Of a DNA stretch of 64,000 nucleotides, positions 1-11,558 are shown piece by piece. The notes beneath the pieces are model-generated. The model ran no database searches, had not been told where the DNA came from, and was given only the letters and a program-made list of their open reading frames with translations. The translations under genes and the position numbers were made by a program. Source of the DNA: Hemileia vastatrix (Eukaryota > Basidiomycota > Pucciniomycetes > Pucciniales > Zaghouaniaceae); NCBI GenBank assembly GCA_030280995.1, contig JASXTE010000005.1, forward strand, positions 20,354,501 through 20,418,500, given 5' to 3'. Each line of letters begins with the position of its first letter. Within the stretch, counting starts at the first letter, position 1.

Positions 1-910
1 CACAACACTGGCACAGAGTAGTAATCCCTGGCTGTGTTTCCCAACCTTCATCTCCAGGAGGCGCTAACCGCATATGTAACCTCTGCATATCTTCACCAGT
101 GATTTACAAACTAATCCCCATGCCAGCTTGATACCCTATCCTTGCCTCAAAATCCATCAAAAAAGGACCACCAAGAACAGTTTTGACTGCTCCTATGGAC
201 ACATAAAAGTGAACCTTACCAACAGATCCACCAATACCTAACCTGACATGCTCAGCTGTACCCATCAACTCTGTTGCATGCCCTCCAATGCCTCTGAGGT
301 TTCCCCCAGTTCCACTTTTAATTGGCAAGCCTATACTCGTTGCTTGCTCCAATGAAATTAAATTAATTTGAGACCCTGAATCGACCAAGGCCTTTACTAC
401 TTTACCATTAAGAGTTACCACCAGGTAACCCAGGGGAGCGGAAAAATGCGTATCTACATCTTCCCCAAACTTTTCAACATTTTCACAAATATATTCCACC
501 TCTCCAGTGGAAACCCGACGCCTCGTCAAATGCTTCTTTTGCTTTTCAGCAAGCGCCGGACTAATTGTAAATAACTCCTCCAATGATAAGGGAATCTGCA
601 GTTGATTCACCCTATTCAAAACTTCGTCCATCGCATTAGCTTGACCAGAAACTACTGGCCGCTCATACTGGACCTTTGATTTAACAACCTTGGACCTGGG
701 TAACTATTGAGGTCCAACCGAGCCATCCTCACCCCCCATAATAGCATCTTCACTTTCTATAACCCTAACTCCGTCACCAGCTTCTTGCACTAATCCTGAT
801 CCATCGCTAGTCCTTCTTACACCCTCCATTGGGATCGGACCGCTAAAACTTGGTCTGGGTAGAGACGCCAACGGTACGTCCTCCTCAGAATCCAAATCAT
901 CCTCTGGCAT
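1..910 (-). pseudogene. D1 retroviral-type aspartic protease region (partial)
   Basis: Read on the minus strand, an acidic linker (704-910) is followed by a protease-like domain (104-631). The domain has the active-site motif V-D-S-G-S after the strand V-K-A-L, then a hydrophobic I-N-L-I-S-L stretch, as in retropepsins of fungal gypsy elements. The protease would cleave the Gag-Pol polyprotein. A TAA at 104-106 interrupts the frame, but the same frame stays open beyond it to the window edge (I-T-G-E-D-M-Q...), so this is a premature stop in a longer Pol. The linker and protease also share one frame with a stop between them at about 704. This is a decayed, truncated copy; the pol remainder is out of view. 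Confidence 0.7.
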
Positions 911-984
911 AGGCTCACCATTTAAATCAAACTTGCCATAACTAGGGGGCCCATATCAGCAATCCCCTTCTGCATTTTATATAA

Positions 985-1092
985 TTTGTCCTTAGAGTAA
1001 GGGTTCAATTTGTTGGCGGCATTTTGAGCACTAGAATTTTTGTCCTTAGAGTAAGGGTTCACTTTGTTATTGGCCTTTCCAGGATTAGCCCT
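985..1092 (-). repeat. 54-bp in-frame direct duplication in D1
   Basis: The word TTTGTCCTTAGAGTAAGGGT starts at 985 and again at 1039, a period of 54 bp (18 codons). On the minus strand both copies encode an N-P-Y-S-K-D-K motif downstream of the zinc knuckle. The length keeps frame, which suggests it arose while the gene was still coding. Confidence 0.75.
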
Positions 1093-2494
1093 CAATTGGC
1101 TCTGAATGCTACTCTTCTAGCAACATTAACATCATATTTGCCGGCCATACAACTACCCTCCACTTGGGCAACCGTTTCCAGCTCTAAACCTCCAAAAGAA
1201 GTAGAAAATGTGGCTTTACTGACCTCTTTCTCTTTACCTTTGTCAGCTTTTCCACCATTACCATTACCATTTTTGCCACCCTTGGCATTAACATCTTCAT
1301 CATTTATCTCTTCAAATCTGGCTCTCCTTTCAGCCGTTAAATTTCTTCTGACCAAATCAGAAGGAGACTGTCCATCAATGGGCTTGATGAAAGAACCATC
1401 AGGAAATTTATAAACTTTACCATCAAATAAAACTCGCACAGCATCCATATCCTTATCAAGAGCAAAACAAGCTGTTGCTCTGTGCCACCTCCTATTACAA
1501 TAGGAGCACACCTTTGGCTCATCGTAGCCACCTCTATAACTACTACCACCATTCCCACCATTTCTCCCATTGCCTGGGAAGCAGTTACCATTATTATTGC
1601 CATTATAATTTAGACGTTCATAACCTCTGGACTGATAAGAAGTCGACGTTGACGAAGAAGCGATTGGGGCCTTATTGACCTTCTGAGTCTCTTGAATAAA
1701 TATTTTAATTGTTTCGTTAACTCGGCCAAGTGATTGACCATCTTATTATCTACATTGCCCTCAACTTTTGCAGCCGGTAGTCCCATTTGAGCCTTCTTGG
1801 CCTCCTGGGCTTTGACCATAATATCGTTCTTTTCGGCCAAACCTTTGCTAACCTTGCTAACATATTGAGTGCAGGACTCTTGATATTTTTCCAATGCTAA
1901 CAACTTTAGATGGGCCTGAATGTTCTCTTTGATAACCTCCAGAGCCGGCAGTTTCTGCTCACCATTAGGCAGTTCCTTCATCAAATCTTTTGTTGAAAGA
2001 TCCTTCAAGACATCCATTCGAATATCCCTGATGCATGCTGACCAAAACAAATCTTTTGCCTGGTTCTCATGCACTAACTCCTCCACCAGTATGGGATATT
2101 CCACCACTTCATCAAACTGAACACAGAGCTTTTTGAAGTCAGCCATAGAAGAAAATCCACCTTTTGCTTGCCAGTCTCCAACAATTTTATTGAGATCCAT
2201 CATAGTAAAACTAAAACCCCATCTATCAACCATAGCTTTAGAAAGCTTAACCCAATCCTTGTCCTTAAATGCCTGCATAGCAATAACCTCTTTTTCCACC
2301 TCCCTATCAGCAATAAAAAACCTAACTTGCTTCACCATATCCACATGAGAAGCACTATCAACAGCAGCAGCAGCTTCATACCTGCTAATGAACCATTTAA
2401 CCTCCTCCCCATCAAACTTTGGGCCATCCCAAGAAACAATTCTAACTGAGGGAGTAAGAGGGTTAGAAGATCCAGAAGCAACAGCAGAAGACAT
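1092..2494 (-). pseudogene. D1 Gag (capsid plus CCHC zinc knuckle), frameshifted
   Basis: The long frame from 2494 to about 1715 encodes a capsid-like domain with W-x-G-P-K-F-D-G near residue 25 and aromatic-rich helices typical of retrotransposon Gag. The frame then shifts: the natural continuation (N/G-rich, around 1515-1700) and the zinc knuckle are in another frame. The knuckle reads C-S-Y-C-N-R-R-W-H-R-A-T-A-C at about 1508-1467, a perfect CX2CX4HX4C, and is followed by a K/G-rich basic tail. Gag packages the element RNA into virus-like particles. A start at the ATG at 2494 fits, about 155 nt after the primer site. At least one frameshift makes this copy non-functional. Confidence 0.75.
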
Positions 2495-2651
2495 CCCAAT
2501 AAGTAAAGAAAAGCGTTAAAAACCGTTAAAATAAACAAGCCTCTTGCAGGCTAATAACAGAGATCCAATGAGAGTTCCAGAAAATAAGCCTCTTGCAGGC
2601 TAAGAACGTTCTTGATCCAAGTAAGTCTTTAAAGAAAGCTAGAGAAATAGA

Positions 2652-2669
2652 ACCCCACGTTGGGCACCA
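2652..2669 (-). other. D1 primer binding site
   Basis: On the minus strand TGGTGCCCAACGTGGGG lies four bases after the LTR end. TGG followed by a tRNA-acceptor-like complement is the normal minus-strand primer site. It differs from the primer site of the A, B, C and E elements. Confidence 0.6.
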
Positions 2670-2673
2670 ACTA

Positions 2674-3802
2674 TGGTAAGGTAAACTCTTACAGTCGCCT
2701 TGCTGTAAGCAGAATCCGGAGGAGATATGTGGATCTAGCTGAAAACCCCGTCCTTCCAATAAAAATAACAAAATGGGAATTCTAAATCACTAAGCTAACC
2801 AGTCTACTTGGATCTGATTGATAAAAATAATGAAACCCTGATATGTTTAAAGCTTATTGAGATTTAATGATTGTGGCTGTTGAGAAAAGAAATACTGATA
2901 ACAACAATTAAGGTGTACCAGTAAAAGATCTGAAAAGATTGACTTTTATGTTTTTATAATAATTTGAATTTTTATGAGACAGGAATAATCAGGTCCCAGT
3001 GATGAAGACCTTTCTAAAGATACCCTGTATGAAGTGTGGTTTAAATTGTTGAGTAGTATTTCTAAAATGTTATATATAAAATATAAAGTTATAAGGGTAT
3101 TACAATTTTATTGAATTTGTTCAGTAAAAAAAATGAGGCTGTGGTGGTTAAAGATTAAGCTGTATGATGTATGATGATTGTAAGATGATTCCCAATTTCG
3201 AGTCTGAGAGGCTCTTAAGTATACCTAGTCACGTGCCTAAGTTTCCCCTCCAGAGCTCAGCCAGAGTCAATCCGGAGCCCGTACAGAGCCCGTATGGAGT
3301 CCAAGCGGAGTCCAAGCGGAGTCCAAACGGAGTCTGTCCGGACTCAATTAGAACCTTTAAAACTATAATAAAAAATCTAGGAAAATTACACATAATAGAG
3401 CCACTTCCCTTTTACATTCCAAACTAATTTTCGTAGTCTGCGCAGCTCTAATCACCCCGTGAAAATTCATCAAAGTTAAGTAATTTCTAAAAACGTAAAT
3501 ATTTCTATAAATCTTTAAAATTCATTTAAAAATAAAAGAAAAATAGTAAAAATTCTGGGAAAATTTCCCAAGGTTCTTGAGTGACTCGACTTGATACTTA
3601 TAAAATTTTCTGACCGTAAAAATAAGTCTTCTCTGTAAAATATATTGTTTTTGCGTAGGCATTCGCTTTTGACCAATTTCTTCATATTCAAAACTCAAAT
3701 AAATTAAATAATACCCTTTTATAAAAAATAATAGCGCCAATCTTGCACACCGTAATAACTCCATTTACGTATTTAGGTGCCATACTAAACTTTAAGCTAC
3801 CA
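2674..3802 (-). repeat. D1 5' LTR
   Basis: The segment begins TGGTAAGG next to the primer site and ends ...AGCTACCA, imperfect inverted ends of the TG...CA type. The right border is set by the abrupt return of family-A LTR sequence at 3803. Around 3271-3346 it holds short tandem units of the form CGGAGTCCAAG, a GC-richer island. No second copy is in the window, so the exact borders are inferred. Confidence 0.6.
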
Positions 3803-4561
3803 CAGCGCTTGTATGGGTAAATCCTTCACTAAATCTAGGCAAATTTAAGCATGATGATGAAATAAGACACCAAGAATGAGGTTTTTAATGAAATTAGTGC
3901 ATATAAACAGGGTCAATGCATTATTAATTAAGCTAGGACACTAAATAAGCGCCTCTCGCCTATTTTAGCGTGTTTCCCCACAGTGGGCGTAGAATGTGGG
4001 GTAATTAGAGTGTGAAAAAGCTAACTTTGCTAAAAATGAAGCTATTCACACGGGAAAAAAGCAGGCAGTATGTGGCCAGCACACAGAAGCCATTTCTGGC
4101 ATAAAAAACACCAAATTTGAAAAGTGTTATTTTTATGCATTTAAGTAGCCAAATTAATATTCCTAAATGAGACAAATTGATCTGTCAAAGCGCAATTTTG
4201 ATATTCTCAATTTTATGGTGCATATAATCAACTTTTAAGTGAAATAAAGCGCATTTCTTGTTTTTTGCATAAAACAGTGAAAATAACAGCTTTAAGTGTA
4301 CTTAAAAATTATGTAGCCTTATAATTAAGGCTCTTAAGATTACCCTGAAATATCCCAACTTAATATTAAGTACATAAGACTTATAAAAGGTGGATATATG
4401 TATGTATATAAGGTGTTATAATGGCATTCTTTGTGTATTATCATAATTTTACTTATGTATATTGTTTGTGTACTCTCAATTATTATTCCCATGTATAGTT
4501 CATGTGTTTAACATAACTTATAAGTAATATTTAATCAGTCCTGGGGATATACAGGCTGACA
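3803..4561 (-). repeat. A1 3' LTR remnant
   Basis: It matches the last ~757 bp of the A2 LTRs (58051-58807), ending ...ATACAGGCTGACA. The missing half was displaced by D1 at 3802/3803. Confidence 0.85.
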
Positions 4562-4739
4562 CTCGCCCACTCAAAAAAAACAATAAAAAAATGATAAGTT
4601 ATACATTTTATTTATTTATTTGTTAATTTTCAGGCATTCAGATTAATTCTGTAGCATTAGATATTATTCTTTAAAGAAATAAAACATAATAAAATATTAT
4701 GAGTACTGGTTTTTACCCCTCAGCTGGTTGAACAGAAAT

Positions 4740-7700
4740 TTATTTCTGTTTAAATTTTTTAAGAAGGGTGGATAAATTAGAAATTTCTTTTTCAGGTATC
4801 CATTTATCAAATTCATTTGATTTCCGTTTAAATCTTAATAAATACTCAGTTCCTTTTTATTTAGTAAGGATTATTTTCTTGAGTATTTTTTCAATCTCTT
4901 CTTTTTCCACAATTTCTTCAGGTTGCTTTTTAGGCCTTCCCCTTCTTTTTTGAAATAAGTCAGGATCATTTGCATGGTAAGGTTTCAATAATGAGATAGG
5001 GAAAACTGGATGTTTCCTATCATATGGGGCATATAATATGACTTCCACTGCATTATTACCAACCATTTTACTTATTACAAAAGGTCCTACAAAGGGATCC
5101 TTTAATTTAACATTACCTTGTAAGTTAAAATGTAGTGTTGATATTAGGACTTCATCTCCCTTTTTGAATTCAAATTCTTTATGAGATTTATCCCACCTTT
5201 TCTTTTCATATTCAAATGCTTTTTGGATGCATTCTTCTGCATGCTTTCTACAAATTTGTTGAATATGAATAAAGGATTTAGTACCAGGGTGTATATCTAA
5301 CCTTGGTAATTTATTTAAATGATTTACTGGGGTATTTGGTACATATCCCAGCCAGAGTTCAAATGGTTTCTTCTCTGTTACAGAATGAGTTGTGCTGTTA
5401 TAAACAAATTCAAGGCCAGGAATTAATTTTACCCAGTAATGTGTGAGCTTCTCATTGTCTTTGTATTCTAATCCAAAGGCACAATATCTTCTGATCATGT
5501 CTTCTAGATTTTGTATCATTCTCTCAGCCAGCCCATCAGTTTGTGGATGGTGTGCTGTAGACAATTTCAATTGGCAACCTGATACTTCCATCAAAGATGT
5601 CCAGAACTCTGAAGTGAATTTAGGGTCTCTGTCAGAGATTATAGCATTGGGGAACCCAGCAGTATTCATCATCTGAGTCCACCATAGTAATGCCAAATCT
5701 TTTGCAGATACCTCTTTATGGGTAGGGATAAATTTACACATTTTTGTTAATCTATCTACCATTACCCAGCAAGAATTGAAACTTTCTTTTCCTACTAATG
5801 GCAATCCAGTTACTAAATCCATGTTTATAATTTCCCATGGAGATTTTGGCTTCTCTATTTGTTGCAACAATCCAGCTCTCGTCCCAGATAATCTTTTAGA
5901 TTTCTGACAAGAGTCACATGTTTCAATGTATTTTTGTACATCTTCTTTCATGTTTATCCACCAGGCAGTATTTTTAACTCTGGTTAATGTTTTGTTAAAA
6001 TCAAAATGACCAGCTAAGATGTCATCATGACAAGTACTCAACATTAACTCTTTCATAGAAGGTGGTATCACTATTACATTACTTAAATTTTTTCTTTAAT
6101 ATATGTATCCATCTTCAATTGACAGTTTACCTTTTTCCAACGCATTTCTATACTTTGGAGGAAAGGTTTTAATTAATGCACTCATGGAGGCATTTGTTGG
6201 ATCATTAAGAATGGTAGATAGTTTAGACAAATCTTTATCAGATGAATAAATTTCCAATATAGTTTGCATAAAATCTTCCTCTAAATCCACTATATAAATC
6301 CCAAATATATTTATAACCTCATTTTCAGGTACAAAAGTTGGGTTGTCAGCATCATTTGGCAAAGGACTTCTGGATAATAAATCCACATTAGAATGCAATG
6401 TTCATGCTCTATGAGTGATTGTCATTCTTCCTCTGTACTCTTCTACAGCTAGTTACCATCTAAACATGTGCATATTAGGGGTTTTCATGTTTAGTAATGA
6501 TTTTACTGCATTGAAATCTGTTATAAGTTCAAACTTCTGGTCTTCCAGATAGTAATGAAGTTTCTCCAAAGCCCAAACCACGTCTAAACATTCTAGCTGT
6601 GTGGCACCATACCTTAATTCTGTTTTTCTTAAGGTTCTGGATATATAACAGATAACTACTTCAGATAATTTTCCATTTATTATCTGTTTCTGCTGTAAAG
6701 CAGCATCTAAACCTATGAAGCTTGCATCAGTGTACAAAATAAAAGGTAGGGTGAAATCTGGCAGTCCCAATATTGGAGCTGAAATTAAACATTCCTTTAA
6801 TTTATTAAAGGTGTTTTGTCTTTCATTATTCCAAATGAAAGCCTCATTTTTCCTGATTAATGTTGTTGAAGGAGCTGCAATGGATTGGTAATTTTTAATA
6901 TACTGTCTATAATATCCACACATACCCAAAAAACTTTTAACCTCTTTTACTTTTTAGGTATACCAATGTTTTTAATTGCTGCCACCTTATTCTGGTCAAC
7001 ACAAATTTGTAATCCAGATACAACATGTCCAAGTACTTTCAAGGATTGAAATCCAAACTTACATTTCTTTAATGCAATTTTCATATTAATTTAGTCCATC
7101 CTTTGAAAGACTCTTTTCAGGTGATTTAAATGTTCATCATATGTTTTTGAAAAAACTATGATGTCATCAATATAGACCAAAAGCCATCCTTCAACCATTT
7201 CCTGATGGAAAACACTATCCATTAATTTTTGGAAGACTGAAGGCGCATTCTTTGGGCCAAATGGCATTCTCACATACTTATATATACCCGTATGAGTGGT
7301 TATTAATAAGTAATTTTGAGAATTCCTTTCCACAGGAATCTGGTGGTAACCCTTGTTTCCATTCCGACAGGAAATATATTTTGCTCCATTTAACGTAGCA
7401 TGGATAGAAGCTTTCCTTGGTAGAGGGTAAATATCATCTACAGTGTATGTATTCAGAGCTCTATAATCACCGCATAATCTTGCCTTATCCTTTTCATAAG
7501 AGATCAACACTAGTGAAATGACACAATACTTAGTTGTTGTGTCTACTTTTTCAACAATACCCATTTCGAACAACATTTTTATATTGTCTTCAATATCTTT
7601 CCTTTTTTCAGGAGATGCTGGGTAAGGTTTCTTTTTCAAGCTTCCAGGAATATTATCCAAATTAAAGCTTAAAGAGATTTTCATCTCAAGGTCTTTGACC

Positions 7701-7900
7701 AATCCTAGTTCATTTGAACCATGAGAAAATTCCATAGGATATGATTTAATCAATCTCAAAATATTTTCTTCTTCAATTTTTGAGAGTTGAGGACTGAAAG
7801 AGGCCTTTTGGATTTCATTTTCAAATTCAACCACTTCAGTGGTGGTTCTTCCACCTTGCAGTTGTTCTTCTCTAGGAGAAATGGAATACACTGAATTTTC
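4740..7900 (-). pseudogene. A1 Pol: RT, RNase H, integrase, chromodomain (decayed)
   Basis: Read from 7891 down, the reverse transcriptase has Y-I-D-D intact, but motif A reads C-R-N-G-N-K-G where A2 has C-L-D-G-N-K-G, so a catalytic Asp is lost. A frameshift lies between about 7090 and 6930. RNase H (6453-6929) keeps Y-T-D-A-S. A stop at 6096 separates the next piece from the integrase (4857-6071), which has H-H-C-C zinc residues, D (N-M-D-L-V-T), D (S-D-R-D) and E (A-E-R-M). The chromodomain follows a stop at 4857-4859 and ends at the TAA at 4740-4742. Family function: cDNA synthesis and heterochromatin-directed integration. This copy is dead. Confidence 0.85.
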
Positions 7901-9946
7901 AGAAAATATTTTGAATTTTTCTTACCATTCACACTTATAGTGAAGCAACTGTTTTCAGGATCTAGTTTAATGCCAAACTTTGTCAAATCATTGCCAATAA
8001 TAAACCAATAACTACAATTATTATTATCCATTACAAAAAATTCACACACTGCTCTTACATATCCATTATTATATTTAAAGAATACAGCAGTTTTGTATTT
8101 GCCAATTGGATTTAAAACTGAACCAAAACCCCTCCAGTTCTTTGTCTGAGCAGGTTCAGGTTTTTCCTGGTACTTACTGTCAAGTTTCATTAATGTATTA
8201 ATTGAAACTACACTACCTGCAGCCCCAGTGTCAACAATGGCATTCATTTCTCTTCCACATATTATAACAGGTGCTCTGATAGGTGTTATATTGTAATTAT
8301 CATGAGATACATCTTTAATTATTTCAGCTTCCTCAATGGAAGTTAAAGATTTATCTGTATGAGGTATAGCATCATTCAGGAACATAATATCCTGTTCTAA
8401 TACAAATATCTCATGTTCATCATCACTGTAAGATATGTTACTTTTACAATCCTCACTGGATTTCACATTCTCATCTTCATGATTACTTGGTTCAGAATTC
8501 TGTGAGGTTTCAATAACATTTATTCTCTTCTTACACGTGTGACCCTTAACCCAAGGTTCATTACATTTATAAAAAGTGTTATTCTCTTGTCTTTTAGGGA
8601 AAAGGGGAGCTGAAGGTTTTTTCTTTTCCACTGGCAATTTTCTTGTAGTAGGTTTTACTATGTCAACACTTTGTCTGTAATTAATATACTTGGTTTCATA
8701 CTTGTGGTTTAATAATATCTCATTGCATATATTAATGAACCCAGAGGTATCTCTGATGGTTTCAGTTCTAGCTACAATAATGTATCTAACTGATATAGGC
8801 AACTTGTATATTATTTTTTCTTTCCACTCCTCATAATCCATTTTTGGATCCATAGCTTTCATGATTTTTATAAAATTCATTAAAAAGACCATGGGTTTAT
8901 CTCCAGCACTTGAATTATATCTTGTTCTTTCATACAATCTTTGTTGAGTGATTCTAAATTTTGGGCCACCAAATTTCCTTTCAATTAGTGCCTTCCATTC
9001 ATTCCAGGAGTAGTCAATTCCCTCACTCAATACAGGTTAAAACCATAATAAGGCCACATCTGTAAATGAAGATATTAATTTTGAAGTAATTTCTTCATCA
9101 GGTTATTTGTATGAAAATTTTAAGTTATCAATTCTTTGTATGAATTGTTCCCAATCAGATTTTGAACCCCCGTCAAAAGAAGGGTACTGATCTAACTTAG
9201 GCCAGTTCTTTTGGTTAGTTTTGCTTCCCTAACCTGAGGTATATTAAGTAATTCACTTACTTTGGAAAGATAATCATTTATTTCATCTTTTACTGATTTA
9301 ATGTTCTCAGAGCCCATGACACTATGTTCATGTTCCATCATTTGTGTTTCATTTGAGTTTTTCATGAAAACAGGTACTCTTGCCACATAAGAGGTGTTAT
9401 ATTTTACTTTTTCAGTATTTTTCAAAATGTTTGCTACTTATATTTCTACTCTTTGTAACCTATCTTTTATTACAGGTACATGAGTCAGAGTATCATTTAC
9501 ATTTGAAAAAGACATTTTAACACATCCCTCAATGGTAGCCATATCATTCTGAGAGTGTTCTAATTTACTTTCCAAATTTCTAATCTCAGAGTTAAATCTT
9601 TTATTCTCATTGATAAATTAATCATTTGAATTTTCAATAATTTTTAATCTATTGGCTGTGGTACTCAATGATTGTGTTAGCTTTAATAATACACTTTCTG
9701 TATTATTGTTTGACTCATTTGAGAACTCTTCCAATTTTCCAATTCTCAATAATAATTTACTTATTATTTTTGATTCCATTGGATTCTCTTTAAAAAAATA
9801 TTCTATTTTTTATGTGTCCAACTCAGAAAACTCATCATCCTGTTCAAGATTTGATTCATTTGGTTCCAATTTTATATTAATAGTATTATCCTGGAGATCA
9901 ATAAAACTATTTACCTTGTACTCATTTAAAGACAAGTTTAACATGT
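7900..9946 (-). pseudogene. A1 Gag and protease, main part (decayed)
   Basis: The frame 7756-9030 holds the capsid C-terminal half and the aspartic protease (A-I-V-D-T-G-A-A-G). The knuckle has lost its first Cys (F-Y-K-C-N-E-P-W), where A2 has C-Y-K-C. Upstream, 9192-9425 and 9430-9946 encode the coiled-coil N-terminal region, interrupted by stops (for example near 9428 and 9617) and at least two frameshifts. The coding ends at 9946 because B1 is inserted there; it resumes at 27584 with the matching amino acids. Confidence 0.8.
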
Positions 9947-10730
9947 TGTCAGCCAGCCTACTAGACTTACCCAGTAAAATCATTAATTATTTTACTGAGA
10001 TGAAGCCACACCCCTTTCTCTTACTAAAAATTAATTATTTACTTATGTATTACTTACAACTAACTAGTTAAGTATTTTAAGTAGTATAAATAATTAATAA
10101 ATGTCCCATAAATTTTTACTCCCTAACACCGTGCTCAATAGTATAGTTGCTTGGGAATAAAAATTAATAATAAAATTATAATAAAAAAAACCATAAGATT
10201 ATTATATTACTTCATTGAGAGATCTGAAATTCTGTGATATTAATATAATTAATTTAATTGTGATATAATTAATTGTGACATTCCAAGGAACTCATACTTT
10301 ATTACTAATAAAATTGATGCCCTTGTTGACCTACCAATTGATTTATTTTCTTATGTCATATATATACTCCTTTTAGTCATCTTCTTTCTCACATACTTAC
10401 AGTAGATGGTGTAAATTCTGTGTCTTTTATTCCCTCATGTTTTGCCTATAAAAGGCCCTCACTTTTGTGCTTTTCAGAACATTCCTTACTTCCTGGCTTA
10501 TTACATTTACACAAATCAATTATTATTTCTATACTTTATAACATTAGTATTTACATTATCGTAATTCTAATCTATAATTTATATTAATATTTGACTTTAC
10601 CTCTTATTAATTGAGTGAAATAATCAAAGAGATTAAAGAAATACGTACTTTACCTTTAAGAGTTCATTAAAACCCTAAAAATACTCATATAACCTTGAAT
10701 AAAACTTCTAGACTAAAAAGACCCTTGAAA
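9947..10730 (+). repeat. B1 5' LTR
   Basis: It begins TGTCAGCCAGCCTACTAGAC and ends ...ACCCTTGAAA (the 3' LTR has ...CCCTTGACA). It is 784 bp against 765 bp for the partner, mainly because the partner has a 24-bp deletion covering the TATA box. A 5-bp TSD lies at 9942-9946. Confidence 0.9.
10447..10454 (+). promoter_or_regulatory. TATA box in B1 5' LTR
   Basis: TATAAAAG lies within GCCTATAAAAGGCC, about 500 bp into the LTR. LTRs of C, E, A and G carry the same TATAAAAGG word at comparable relative positions, so it is the likely LTR promoter. Confidence 0.6.
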
Positions 10731-10750
10731 ATTGGGGGCCTTTCCAAATT
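10731..10750 (+). other. B1 primer binding site
   Basis: ATTGGGGGCCTTTCC directly follows the LTR. A2 and A1 (ATTGGGGACCTTTCC), C1 (ATTGAGGGCCTCTCC) and E1 (TTTGGAGGCCTTTCC) have the same block at the same place, so it is functionally conserved. I could not name the tRNA. Confidence 0.65.
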
Positions 10751-11016
10751 ATCGACGGCGCATCGTTATTTGAGGCGGTAAATTGAAGGGACCATTGGCA
10801 TTTGAGTACCTGTAAGGACAAGAGAGCAGCGAAATGACAAACTTCATACATCACGTGACAAATTTTTTTGCTGCGAATGGGAATCGAACCGCGCTCCAAA
10901 ATTTAGGTTCATAAATTGACTAAATGTCGTATATATCGTGGTAATTATTGATATTACTATTTGTGGGTCACTTTGCACTCTTTATCTGCTACGTATTTCC
11001 TTTTACTCAGAACTCT

Positions 11017-11544
11017 GTAAGTGGCATTAATTTACTCATTTTACAGGGGGAGGTGTCTGGTAATTTGGAATTATTTTTATTATTTTTCCTAGTTGACAAT
11101 AATAGAGCAATTGTGTTCTTAGTCCTAGAAGTAATAAAAAATTATATTTTAATATTGATTATTATAATTTTCAGTTGACCTTTTGTCCTGATAATTTAAA
11201 TTTTATTTGTTCCAGTTGACAAATTGTCCTGACAATAATTTTTTTTAATAAAATTCATATTTAATTACTTCAGTTGAAATTAAACCCTGGCAGTTAATTA
11301 ATTAGTTGATTTAAATCCTGATAATAATTATCATAAAATTATTAAAAAAAATTTTTTTTATTTATTTCTTCAGTTGATTATTTTATAATCCTGGTTTTAA
11401 ATTTTTTTGAATTAATAAATTAATTATTATTTAGTAGATTTTTATCCTAAAAAGATTTTTATTATTATTTTTATTTTATTTCTTTCAAATAAAAAGTAAA
11501 AATAAAAGACTAATTCATCTTGTTGTCTCCTTTCTTCATTTCAG
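11017..11544 (+). other. Putative leader intron of B1 with repeated CAGTTGA...TCCTG units
   Basis: This 808-bp leader has no gene. A GTAAGT donor starts at 11017, and TTTCTTCATTTCAG ends at 11544, 14 nt before the ORF1 ATG. Between them, units of the form (C)AGTTGA(C)-spacer-TCCT(G) recur at about 11092, 11172, 11213, 11271, 11304, 11371 and 11432. Several are small hairpins, for example GACAAATTGTC. C1 and E1 have equivalent donors, acceptors and units. Splicing is inferred from consensus only. Confidence 0.45.
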
Positions 11545-11558
11545 TTGAATCTTAAAAA

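Larger units (their letters stand above)
1..3802 (-). mobile_element. D1: partial Ty3/gypsy element, cut by window start
   Basis: A minus-strand LTR retrotransposon shows, from right to left, an LTR (2674-3802), a tRNA-type primer site (2652-2669), gag with a CCHC knuckle, and the start of an aspartic protease. Reverse transcriptase and integrase would lie left of base 1. It is less AT-rich than the other elements and has a different primer site, so it is a separate family. Its right end falls inside the 3' LTR of A1: the A1 LTR resumes at 3803 exactly where the A2 LTR has its homologous position (58051). The TSD cannot be checked because the other end is outside the window. Confidence 0.8.

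Noticed and set aside
1024..1413. 129-codon plus-strand frame
   Set aside because: It lies antisense to D1 gag and has no recognisable protein features; a shadow of the real minus-strand frame.
3164..3427. 87-codon frame with repeated S-P-x-G-V motifs
   Set aside because: It falls in the D1 LTR across short tandem repeats; the protein repeat simply reflects the DNA repeat.
10948..11178. Hydrophobic 76-codon frame that could pass for a membrane protein
   Set aside because: It lies in the AT/T-rich leader of B1 overlapping the putative intron; T-rich DNA gives Leu/Ile/Phe codons by chance.
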